From positions 22,260 through 86,259 of the IMG/VR virus record IMGVR_UViG_3300048790_000078: 64,000 nt of DNA. The stretch is one strand, 5' to 3'. A program made the translations under genes and the position numbers. Positions 32,764-39,948 of this stretch are shown piece after piece (position 1 is the stretch's first letter; every line of letters starts with the position of its first letter). The notes under the pieces were generated by a model that was not told where the DNA came from, searched no databases, and was given only the letters and a program-made list of their open reading frames with translations. The DNA comes from a virus.

Positions 32764-32987
32764 AGGCCGTGGTCACGAAGCGCGGGCGAGGACAGCGCGG
32801 CGGCTGCACGAAGCTCGACGACCCGAGCAGGATGCCGTGGCCGGCGGATTACTTCGAGACCCGGCCACCATCCTGCGGCAGCTCCCTCGACGGATTGGGA
32901 CCGCCGCCGGAACCGATTCCCCAGCGCAGACCACGAACACGGAAAGGACGATCTCTCAATGGCGATGAGCCCATGCAAATGCGGTAA
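32760..32987 (+). CDS. Small basic Pro-rich protein (75 aa)
   Basis: KRGRGQRGGCTKL at the N-terminus and PQRRPRTRKGRSL near the end; between them Pro-rich. Overlaps the next gene by 29 bp, so the exact extent is uncertain. Confidence 0.4.
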   Translation: MKAVVTKRGRGQRGGCTKLDDPSRMPWPADYFETRPPSCGSSLDGLGPPPEPIPQRRPRTRKGRSLNGDEPMQMR

Positions 32988-33246
32988 GAACCGATGGGAA
33001 TACCGGCTCGACGAAACCGACTACCGAATCCACGCGACATGCAAAGCATGCAAACGAGTGGTTTCATTCCTCAGCAAGAAGGGCAAGAAACTCGCCTCCG
33101 GCTGGGTTCCGCCGCCGCTGACCAAAGGCGTTCACGCCCACGACTACAAAGCAATCGAACACGGCCCGGGCCCGGACGCTACCGGTGACGAGCTCTGGCC
33201 ACCATGGATTCCGTTCAGCGATCGCGTTGGAGTTCCTGCTCAATGA
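32959..33246 (+). CDS. Zinc-ribbon protein (95 aa)
   Basis: CKCGKNRWEYRLD and ATCKACKRVVSF are two CxC/CxxC pairs of a zinc ribbon. Start at ATG 32959. ATGA overlap with the last gene of this operon. Confidence 0.6.
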   Translation: MAMSPCKCGKNRWEYRLDETDYRIHATCKACKRVVSFLSKKGKKLASGWVPPPLTKGVHAHDYKAIEHGPGPDATGDELWPPWIPFSDRVGVPAQ

Positions 33247-33434
33247 CAGGCCGGACACTACGCGATCATCTGAATCTGGTTCCTGACTCATGGCTCGATC
33301 TTGAGGTGGAACTGTCGGTCGCCTCAGTGGAACGCCCGCTGCAGCACGTCCAGCTTCACGAAGAGTTCGACGAAAGCCAACCATTCGGCACCGTCATTTC
33401 GACGCGCCGGGTGCTTCAGCTTACGGACGTTTGA
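33243..33434 (+). CDS. Small hypothetical protein (63 aa), last gene of rightward operon
   Basis: LRDHLNLVPDSWLDLEVELS. Its 3-prime end overlaps the convergent ParB-like gene by 14 bp, so the two operons collide here. No terminator hairpin is obvious. Confidence 0.5.
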   Translation: MTGRTLRDHLNLVPDSWLDLEVELSVASVERPLQHVQLHEEFDESQPFGTVISTRRVLQLTDV

Positions 33435-34261
33435 CCAGCGGTATAACCTGGCTGGCCAACAGATACGGCGCGTTCTCGTCGAACCCATGCGCCCGCATCC
33501 ACGCGACCCGCTGCCCGACTTCGAAGGTTACGACAAGGTAGTAGTTGCCATCGAGCGCTGCCGAACTGCGGTCCTTTGCGACTGCTTCGGAACTCCGCTC
33601 TGAACGGGCTCGCCGTTGCGATCTCCTGCAACTGGTCAATGACCGGCTGCGCGGCGGCCTGTTCCTGCGCGAAGATCCCCGCGATCTCCGGCAACCGGCC
33701 AAACTCGATCTCCATGTCGATCCGCGTCATCCCCGCCTCGGCCAAGTCCAGCGACCCATCGGCAATCATGGCGAGGAACGGGTCTTTATCGAACTGGCCT
33801 TGTGACTGACGATTGTTGAGCTGGACGTTCATCTCCCGCTCGGTCTTCTCGTCGACGTCGATCGCCATGACCCCGACGATGTAGGACTGGCTCCCTTCGA
33901 GCTCATCGAGGATCGACAATCTCTGATGACCGCCTACGACTAGGCCGCTGCGCCTGTTCCATGTGATCGGCGTGACGCAGCCAACCGTCTCCAGCTTCTT
34001 CTTGAGCAAGCCACGCGCGTATGAGCTGATGCGGCGCGGGTTCCACGGGGCTCCTTGAATTTGATCCCTGCGGATTTCCATATAGACGCCGCTCTGGTGC
34101 TCGGTGCGCGACAGGACGACTTCCGGCTTGGGCGGCTTCGGCGCTTTGACATTGCGCTCCTTGCGCGAAGCATTCGGGTTTGGTGGCGCCTTCTCGCGCT
34201 TCTCCCGTACTTTCTTCTCGGCCCGCTCCGGCCTGACGTTCGGATTTCGTTCAGCCACCAA
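33421..34261 (-). CDS. ParB-like protein 2 with apparent frameshift
   Basis: Basic N-terminal tail, then ParB-like core IQGAPWNPRRIS, LVVGGHQRLSILDEL and NVQLNNRQSQGQF. After ATASPF the open frame becomes compositionally odd, whereas the +1 frame continues SEAVAKDRSSAALDG, YYLVVTFEVGQRVAW and LLASQVIPLV, matching the C-terminal domain of the neighbour (ALMVVWPSTAERNAW). A single extra base near 33605-33615 explains this. Start is TTG/GTG at 34261/34258. Confidence 0.7.
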
Positions 34262-34967
34262 AGAACTCCTTGCTCGACCAGAAACGGCCGCCCGGATCCA
34301 GCCCGACAGATTCCAGCCAGGCGTTTCGCTCGGCAGTAGAAGGCCACACCACCATCAGCGCGTCCGTCTCTTCTTTCGGCGGTGCTGCGGTATGCGTGGC
34401 CTGCTTCTCGCTGTGGATGGCCACCACGGCTTCGACAGGCGCCAGCGGCCCGGCACCCGCCGCCGGCAACGTCGCGCCCGGGAACATCGCCGCCAGATCC
34501 TCCTCGCCCATGCCGACTTCTTCGAGGTCTAGCCCTTCGGCCACCATCTGCAGCAGCGCTTCGCTGAAGTTGCCCTGCGCTGCCGCGTTGTTCATGAAGA
34601 CGTTGAGCGCCCGCTCCTGCTTCTCTGACAGCCGGACCACGGCGACACCGACCAGGTAGTCGTTCTTCAGCGGGAGGTCTTCAAAGGGCGGTTCGTAGTG
34701 GTTGAGATCGTCCAGGATGCTCAGACGCAAATGACCCGAGACCAGTACCCCGCTCCGCTCATTCCAGCAAAGGGTCTCGACAAGCCCGTTCTTCTCGATC
34801 TGCTTCTTCAGCAGCCGCCGGGACTTCTCTGTGACCAAGCGCGGATTGTATGCTGCGGTGCGGATCGTGGAGCGCTGGATCTCCCTGTAGGAGAACGTCT
34901 GGTGTTTGCTTTTTGCTGACCCGCTTGGGGCGCTCGGGGCGGTTTCGTTTGGCAAGCTCTCGCTCAA
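34251..34967 (-). CDS. ParB-like nuclease-domain protein (238 aa)
   Basis: REIQRSTIRTAAYNPRLVTE, ERSGVLVSGHLRLSILDDLN and NVFMNNAAAQGNF are the ParB/Srx-type core; residues 195-235 form a C-terminal domain shared with the other two ParB-like genes. TTG start. Adjacent to a PAPS-reductase-like gene, as in IbrA/IbrB pairs. Overlaps both neighbours. Confidence 0.8.
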   Translation of the reverse strand: MSESLPNETAPSAPSGSAKSKHQTFSYREIQRSTIRTAAYNPRLVTEKSRRLLKKQIEKNGLVETLCWNERSGVLVSGHLRLSILDDLNHYEPPFEDLPLKNDYLVGVAVVRLSEKQERALNVFMNNAAAQGNFSEALLQMVAEGLDLEEVGMGEEDLAAMFPGATLPAAGAGPLAPVEAVVAIHSEKQATHTAAPPKEETDALMVVWPSTAERNAWLESVGLDPGGRFWSSKEFFGG

Positions 34968-35610
34968 TTTCTTTTTGTCTCTGTAATTCCAGTGCTCGAT
35001 CTGCCTGTGCTGCGGCGCCCGGAAAGACTTGTAGCACCCGGTCGTAGTCCGAAGGCCAGTTCTCCCTCAAGTAGAGCATACTGCTCGGGAGCACGTTCAC
35101 GCCAACGCTGCGGCCGTAAGACAGGTTCGGGATGATGATGCCGGACCGTGACAGGTAGGCTTTTACGTCCTTCTCGGACCAGTCCTTGATCGGAGCGAAG
35201 CGCTTTTCTTTCGCGTTGATGCCGTCGACATACATCGAGAGGATGCCGCGGCGCTCCAGTGAATCGCGGGACTTATAGCCGTATCCGATCCACTCGCAGC
35301 CGGACTCGCGCTTCGCCATGGCTTCGACTTCTTTAACAGAGACGGCGGGGACGTCGACCGGCGATCGGAAGATGCCGTTGCGGAGGTAGTTAGAGGTATT
35401 CCAGTGCTGATACTGGCGGACTTTGACGTGGAAAGTGTCGGCGGCGTACTCACACCAGAACCGGGAGAAGTCCAGGCCAGGTATGAAAAACATGTACATG
35501 CAGGAAAACCTGCGGCCAGCATCTTTGAGTATCTGGCAACAGGCCAAACTGTCCTTCCCGCCGCTGTAGCTGATCAAAAGCTCATCGGCGGCAGGAAGGA
35601 TACTCGGCAT
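34759..35610 (-). CDS. PAPS-reductase/IbrA-like PP-loop protein (283 aa)
   Basis: ELLISYSGGKDSLACCQIL is the PP-loop; IPGLDFSRFWCEYAAD, GCEWIGYGYKSRDS and RFAPIKDWSEKDVKAYL follow the phosphoadenosine-phosphosulfate-reductase pattern. Family members bind an adenylated nucleotide; phage versions have unknown substrates. The last 70 codons overlap the ParB-like gene in another frame by 209 bp, unusual here, so the native stop may have been lost. Confidence 0.8.
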   Translation of the reverse strand: MPSILPAADELLISYSGGKDSLACCQILKDAGRRFSCMYMFFIPGLDFSRFWCEYAADTFHVKVRQYQHWNTSNYLRNGIFRSPVDVPAVSVKEVEAMAKRESGCEWIGYGYKSRDSLERRGILSMYVDGINAKEKRFAPIKDWSEKDVKAYLSRSGIIIPNLSYGRSVGVNVLPSSMLYLRENWPSDYDRVLQVFPGAAAQADRALELQRQKEIERELAKRNRPERPKRVSKKQTPDVLLQGDPALHDPHRSIQSALGHREVPAAAEEADREERACRDPLLE

Positions 35611-35622
35611 GCTTGAAGTTTA

Positions 35623-35808
35623 CTACTCGTGGGAGCCGGCGGTCGCAGCCTTTGCGGCGGAAGCCAGACGGCTCGCAGCCCGGAGACGCGCAGGGCTATA
35701 ACGCCCACCACCAGCAGCGGCGGCACGCCGGACACCGGCACCAGCCTGTTTCGTAGCAGCCCGGCCAGCGGCTCGTCCGCGGGCGGCAGCACTTACTTTT
35801 TTAGCCAT
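35623..35808 (-). CDS. Small Ala/Arg-rich basic protein (61 aa)
   Basis: AKKVSAAARGRAAGRAATKQ and RLRAASRLASAAKAA: histone-H1-like composition. ATG 35808 with AAGGAA upstream. Could compact DNA or bind RNA; composition bias limits certainty. Confidence 0.5.
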   Translation of the reverse strand: MAKKVSAAARGRAAGRAATKQAGAGVRRAAAAGGGRYSPARLRAASRLASAAKAATAGSHE

Positions 35809-35926
35809 AAGTCGATAGTTCCTTTCAGGAATGAGATGTGGACGGATGGCCGAAACTGGTTTCAGCATAGCAAACATTATGGTCCCGCGAAATCAAATCG
35901 TTCGCGACCCTGATTCTATTGGTGAT

Positions 35927-36637
35927 TTAATAGTCCGGATCGTCAGGAGTCAGCAGACCGCGAGAGGGAAGCTTCGCTGGAACGATCTTCGCTGGCGGTG
36001 CGATCGGCGGCGCTTCGGACGGTTCCTCGGCGGCGAACAGGCCTTCCTGGACTGCTTCCTCGTCGAACGTGGCGATCGTGATCTCCACCCTGGGCCGCGC
36101 GGAGTCCTTCAGAAGCCGGCTGCCGTCCGTGGATTTGATCTGTGAATCGTCCAGGATGATGCCCATACCTTCTCGGCTCTGCCTCCCTTGGTGGAGCGGC
36201 CGTCGACACTCCGAGCACTTCACCCCGGCGACCGTTGGTGAGAGCGTCTTCTTTTTGCATACCGCGCAGGGGAAGGCGTACATCGGTGCCTGCAGTCCGT
36301 CTGCGATCGCGTCGTAATACCCGAACAAATCGCCCACTGCGGCCTTCCTGAAGATCAACATCTTGACCGAAACAGGGACATCGATCGGCAGCTTTACGCC
36401 AGCCTTCTGCAAGGCAAATCGGATCGCAGGAGCCTGAAGGATTGCTTCGTCCAGCCACTTCTTGAAAGCGTCAGACGGCAACAGCTTATTGAATCCGCTG
36501 GCCCGGCCAACCTCTTGACCGCATTCCGAGCACTTCCGGTATTCCTCGGTGCGCTTGCCCGGAATATGCACAATGTTCGGACTGTTTTTTTTGGTCCGTG
36601 GAATTCCTTCGACAACCAGACGGCAAATCTCGCTCAT
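35927..36637 (-). CDS. RusA-family Holliday-junction resolvase (236 aa)
   Basis: VEGIPRTKKNSPNIV at the start, GDLFGYYDAIADGLQ in the middle and GIILDDSQIKSTDGSR near the end are RusA motifs with the catalytic acids (D of DAIAD, DD of LDDSQ). Two inserted CxxC zinc pairs (CSECGQEV, CAVCKKK...CSECRR) are extra to classical RusA. It resolves recombination or replication junctions before packaging. ATGA-coupled upstream. Confidence 0.85.
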   Translation of the reverse strand: MSEICRLVVEGIPRTKKNSPNIVHIPGKRTEEYRKCSECGQEVGRASGFNKLLPSDAFKKWLDEAILQAPAIRFALQKAGVKLPIDVPVSVKMLIFRKAAVGDLFGYYDAIADGLQAPMYAFPCAVCKKKTLSPTVAGVKCSECRRPLHQGRQSREGMGIILDDSQIKSTDGSRLLKDSARPRVEITIATFDEEAVQEGLFAAEEPSEAPPIAPPAKIVPAKLPSRGLLTPDDPDY

Positions 36638-36852
36638 GAAGCCTCGGTAACGCAAGCGGTCGCTTCAGTTCCGTTCTCTTCATTTTCCTGGTGCTGCCAG
36701 AACTGTGCTAGCGCGGCCTGTTTCCGTAGCTCCGTAAGCTCGGCGAGAAGATCGTTTATTTCTTCCGTGTTCGAGTGTGAGCCTTGAATGTGGCCAAACA
36801 GCCACGAAAGAAAGCACGCGACCAGCCACGCGATACCAACGATTACTTGCAC
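36634..36852 (-). CDS. Small membrane protein with coiled-coil tail (72 aa)
   Basis: GTG start (36852). N-terminal hydrophobic span VIVGIAWLVACFLSWLFG, then EEINDLLAELTELRKQAALA coiled coil. The arrangement resembles Rz-type or other single-span phage proteins. Overlaps both neighbours. Confidence 0.55.
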   Translation of the reverse strand: MQVIVGIAWLVACFLSWLFGHIQGSHSNTEEINDLLAELTELRKQAALAQFWQHQENEENGTEATACVTEAS

Positions 36853-37043
36853 GCGCGCTCCACGGCTACGATGCGGGTCTGGCACATGCCGAGATCGATA
36901 GCGTGACGGATCAGCCGGTGCTTCATGGCGTAGATTGCCGCGTTGCAGTCGGTCATGTTCCGCCGCTGGTCGTGACTGACCCGGGCGAAGCTGTTCAGCT
37001 TGGCGACCGCCGGAAGTGCTTCGAGGATCTGACGCTCGGTCAC
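36843..37043 (-). CDS. Small helical protein (66 aa)
   Basis: GTG start in a GTGA overlap. ERQILEALPAVAKLNSFARV and NAAIYAMKHRLIRHAIDLGM. Unrecognised. Confidence 0.55.
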   Translation of the reverse strand: MTERQILEALPAVAKLNSFARVSHDQRRNMTDCNAAIYAMKHRLIRHAIDLGMCQTRIVAVERACK

Positions 37044-37270
37044 AGTTTGAGTTTCTCCTTTGAGTGCTTCGGGCAGACATCCGTATCCGGTTCCGTGTGC
37101 ACCGCGCAGCCACCACATAGCGGCTTGTCGCATGTCTTCCCGCCGCCCATTGGGAAGTCGCACAGCTTGTCACCGGGCTTGCCACAGACCGAGCACGGCT
37201 TACTCCGACTACGACCGCCGCAGACGATTGCAAACTTCCCGTTGGCAAAGCCAACCGTTCGGCACGGCAT
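37040..37270 (-). CDS. Zinc-finger protein (76 aa)
   Basis: CSVCGKPGDKLCDFP, CDKPLCGGCAVH and CPKH form a cross-brace-like multi-Cys site, similar to small phage zinc proteins. TGATG coupling upstream. Likely structural. Confidence 0.65.
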   Translation of the reverse strand: MPCRTVGFANGKFAIVCGGRSRSKPCSVCGKPGDKLCDFPMGGGKTCDKPLCGGCAVHTEPDTDVCPKHSKEKLKL

Positions 37271-37452
37271 CAGATCTCCTCGCTGGCTTTCTCAGCCTTA
37301 AGCAAATCGATGGCCCGCGAAGCCTCCGCGACCGTCAGTTCGTCGGCATAGGACTTTCCGGGGAACCGAAGCTGAATCCAGCCGCGCCGCTGCGCACTGG
37401 TGTCGTAACCGCAATCAACGAAGAGGATGGCCAGGAACTCGGCCTGTGTCAT
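37270..37452 (-). CDS. Small hypothetical protein (60 aa)
   Basis: MTQAEFLAILFVDCGYDTSA and ELTVAEASRAIDLLKAEKA; alpha/beta. Starts 5 bp after the metallo-beta-lactamase-fold gene. Unrecognised. Confidence 0.55.
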   Translation of the reverse strand: MTQAEFLAILFVDCGYDTSAQRRGWIQLRFPGKSYADELTVAEASRAIDLLKAEKASEEI

Positions 37453-37457
37453 CTTGC

Positions 37458-38243
37458 TCAAAGCTCTACGACCTCCGTTCTCCTGTCCTGCGCGGCGATC
37501 GTCAGGCTGGCGTTCGACCCGCGCCGCAACAGCGCTTCCTGTGCCCGCTCCCGAACTGCCGCCGGATCGTTGCAAGTTCGACTCAAATGGGCCAACATGA
37601 CGTGGCGCACAGCCCGCCCCAGGTCACCGCGGAGGTACTCTTCGGTGTCGCCGTTCGACAGATGCCCGAGCTCGCCAGAGACCCGCAGCTTGACGTTGTG
37701 CGGGTGCGGTCCGGCCATCAGCATCGCCAGATCGTGATTGGACTCGATCATCAGTGCGTCGATACTGCGGAAGGTCCAGCGGAGCGCGTCCGGGATGTAC
37801 CCGAGGTCTGTCGCTACCCCGATCTTCGCGTGGTTCGATTCGACGATGAAGCCCACGGCGTCAACGCAGTCGTGCGGAACACTCCATGGCTGGATCCGCA
37901 GATCGCCAACCTCGAACGCCTTACCCGCCTCGAAGTACCGCACCGGCGGCCGCTCCAGATCGCCCCACTTGATGAGCGCATTGGTCGCCTCGGTCACATA
38001 CACCGGAAGCGCCACGCCTCTGCTGATGCAGTGCCGGACAGCCCGCACTACTCCTGAGACATGATCGGTGTGCGCGTGCGACAGAACGATCCCGGACAGG
38101 CCTTCAATGGTCTCGCCGATCTCGCGGAGTCGCGCTGCCAGCGTCTTCATGGGTAGGCCGTTGTCTATGAGGATCTTCGTGGTGCCGCTCGACAAGAACG
38201 TCGCGTTGCCGGCCGACCCGCTCGCGAGAGAACATAGTCTCAC
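37458..38243 (-). CDS. Metallo-beta-lactamase-fold hydrolase (261 aa)
   Basis: LSHAHTDHVSG is the HxHxDH zinc motif; LASGSAGNATFL, GVATDLGYIPD and IESNHDLAML place it in the YycJ/WalJ-like branch, many of which are nucleases. It probably processes DNA or RNA ends. ATGA-coupled to the preceding gene. Confidence 0.85.
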   Translation of the reverse strand: MRLCSLASGSAGNATFLSSGTTKILIDNGLPMKTLAARLREIGETIEGLSGIVLSHAHTDHVSGVVRAVRHCISRGVALPVYVTEATNALIKWGDLERPPVRYFEAGKAFEVGDLRIQPWSVPHDCVDAVGFIVESNHAKIGVATDLGYIPDALRWTFRSIDALMIESNHDLAMLMAGPHPHNVKLRVSGELGHLSNGDTEEYLRGDLGRAVRHVMLAHLSRTCNDPAAVRERAQEALLRRGSNASLTIAAQDRRTEVVEL

Positions 38244-38461
38244 AAGGCCGCCGCCTTCGATGTATGGAATGGCGGGTTGGGTATTTCCTCAACCGTGCAG
38301 CGGAAGAACCGGCAAAGCTCTGACTCCAGTTCCGCGGTGTCGTTGGTCGCAGCAATCCAGCCACGCGCCTGCATGTCCCTGATCGGGTACTCGAAGAGCA
38401 ACCTGTCCGGTAGCTGCCGCTTGCAGGGCTGCGCGAGACAGAAGTGGGTACCTTCAGCCAT
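38240..38461 (-). CDS. Small hypothetical protein (73 aa)
   Basis: CLAQPCKRQLPDRLLFEYPI and RGWIAATNDTAELESELCRF. Possible small metal site; no family. Overlaps neighbours by 4 and 8 bp. Confidence 0.55.
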   Translation of the reverse strand: MAEGTHFCLAQPCKRQLPDRLLFEYPIRDMQARGWIAATNDTAELESELCRFFRCTVEEIPNPPFHTSKAAAL

Positions 38462-38798
38462 TTCCGTTCTCTCCGTACATGTCCGCCCGCATCTCTGCGG
38501 CGGCTTTCTGGATCTCTTCCTTCGTGTCTTCCTTTAATCGTTCTGCAGGCGGCATGTAATCGTTGTACGCTTTGCGGAACGCCGGGTCGCAGAACTGAAG
38601 TACCAGCTTGCAGTCTCGAATAAACTGCTGCTTCCCTGCTTCGTCGAGAGAGGCGAAGTAGCTCATGGACCGCTCGTACTCGGTCGGATCGGCCTTACGG
38701 CGCCGCCCGGCGTCAATACGCTTCTTGCGGACCTTCCGGGGCTTTACTGTGCCGGTAGCTTCGAGGAGCGGGTGTGGTTGAGTTTCAGTGTCGGTCAT
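38454..38798 (-). CDS. Hypothetical protein with basic N-terminus (114 aa)
   Basis: KPRKVRKKRIDAGRRRKADP then a helical region (YFASLDEAGKQQFIRDCKL, EEIQKAAAEMRADMYG). Nucleic-acid binding is plausible. ATGA-coupled to the 46-aa zinc ribbon upstream. Confidence 0.6.
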   Translation of the reverse strand: MTDTETQPHPLLEATGTVKPRKVRKKRIDAGRRRKADPTEYERSMSYFASLDEAGKQQFIRDCKLVLQFCDPAFRKAYNDYMPPAERLKEDTKEEIQKAAAEMRADMYGENGNG

Positions 38799-38935
38799 TT
38801 TGTGTCAAACCTCGTCTGACAGCGCGGGCATTTCATGGACCCGCCTGGTTTCCGCGTCTTCCAAACGTGCTTGCAGGACGGTGACGGACAGGTGGCTATC
38901 TCGGCCTGTCCCATCTGCTTTAACTTGGGCTTCAT
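38795..38935 (-). CDS. 46-aa zinc-ribbon protein
   Basis: IATCPSPSCKHVWKTRKPGG then CPRCQTRFDTK: two CxxC-type pairs. ATG 38935 and ATGA overlap with the next gene support it as real despite its size. Confidence 0.6.
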   Translation of the reverse strand: MKPKLKQMGQAEIATCPSPSCKHVWKTRKPGGSMKCPRCQTRFDTK

Positions 38936-38969
38936 GCTTTGACTAGACTACGGTAGAGTGGTCAACTTG

Positions 38970-39338
38970 TCAAGCGCCGCGAAGCAACTCGAACAGAGCG
39001 AAGTGCGCCGCCGCTTCCTTCTCTCGTGAGAAGCCGTAGCGTTTCTCAAAGTCTGGCCAGCCAATCGAATGCTGCTGTTCATGATGAAACCTGCACAAAG
39101 GGACCGCCCCGCTATCTGTGCCCTTCAAGCCCTTCCCCGCGCTCGGACCATGGGCGGGGTCAATCGGGTAGCTATGGTACTCGCCTTCGCCCGACACGAG
39201 ACATTCCCGCTCCTTCAGCCAATCGAGATACGGACGGCACCTGAAGACGGTGGTTCGCCGCGGCTTCGCGCGCTTCGCCCGTATCGGCTTCGTCGCCTTT
39301 GGCATCGGAGTGCGCCGGAGTGGACCGCCGCGCTTCAC
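38970..39338 (-). CDS. HNH-type nuclease, DUF968-like (122 aa)
   Basis: CLVSGEGEYHSYPIDPAHGP, KGTDSGAVPLCRFHHEQQHS and IGWPDFEKRYG match small phage HNH nucleases of the recombination region. Basic N-terminus. GTG start in a GTGA overlap. Confidence 0.75.
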   Translation of the reverse strand: MKRGGPLRRTPMPKATKPIRAKRAKPRRTTVFRCRPYLDWLKERECLVSGEGEYHSYPIDPAHGPSAGKGLKGTDSGAVPLCRFHHEQQHSIGWPDFEKRYGFSREKEAAAHFALFELLRGA

Positions 39339-39613
39339 CGGATAGACTCCAGGTGTCCACGTCCAGCTTGCGTGATGCGCCATCCCCAACTACTGCTGCC
39401 GGACGTCCACTCCACGTAACCGCTACCTGCAAGACGCCTGAGTATCCTGGACGCGCTCCCGCCGAAACCCTGGGATGTCATTTGAACGCCTGGCCATATT
39501 TCCATCCCAATGGCATTTGCCGGAATCAGTTCGCGTCTGTCTTTTGTCGCAAGATACGTCAGGGCACGCAATGTGGCAGTGGCGAGATCCACTGGATATC
39601 CAACGCGCCTCAC
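39335..39613 (-). CDS. Winged-helix-like hypothetical protein (92 aa)
   Basis: GTG start (GTGA). ATLRALTYLATKDRRELIPA, ASRILRRLAGSGYVEWT and WGWRITQAGRGHL suggest a winged helix with a terminal wing. Target unknown. Confidence 0.6.
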   Translation of the reverse strand: MRRVGYPVDLATATLRALTYLATKDRRELIPANAIGMEIWPGVQMTSQGFGGSASRILRRLAGSGYVEWTSGSSSWGWRITQAGRGHLESIR

Positions 39614-39948
39614 AACACCGTCTCCCAGAGCGCCCGCGCCGGCCGCTTCTTGTCTGGCTCCAGATTCACCTTGGGGCGCTTGAAACAACCTGTCGCCGCC
39701 GACTTCGCCTCTTCCATCGTCTTCCCCACCGCGAACGCATACGGGCCGTGTTTGGCCGGGTAGAACAGGTGCTCCCTGTAGGCGCCAAATGTGCCCGGCG
39801 TTTGCTTTACTCCCATCGGCCAATCTTGTGGAGCATCTTCCGGGATCTCATGGACGTACACCACGAACTCGCCGCTGCAGAAATACTGCACGCCGGAAGA
39901 ATCCGACCCGGTTGACCAGTCGATGAAGGTTGCCCGCTCAGTCTGCAT
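39610..39948 (-). CDS. Hypothetical protein (112 aa)
   Basis: ATG 39948 with AGGAG upstream, overlapping the dnaB 3-prime end by 11 bp. Beta-rich (VQYFCSGEFVVYVHEIPED, HGPYAFAVGKTMEEAKSAA). Unrecognised. Confidence 0.6.
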   Translation of the reverse strand: MQTERATFIDWSTGSDSSGVQYFCSGEFVVYVHEIPEDAPQDWPMGVKQTPGTFGAYREHLFYPAKHGPYAFAVGKTMEEAKSAATGCFKRPKVNLEPDKKRPARALWETVL

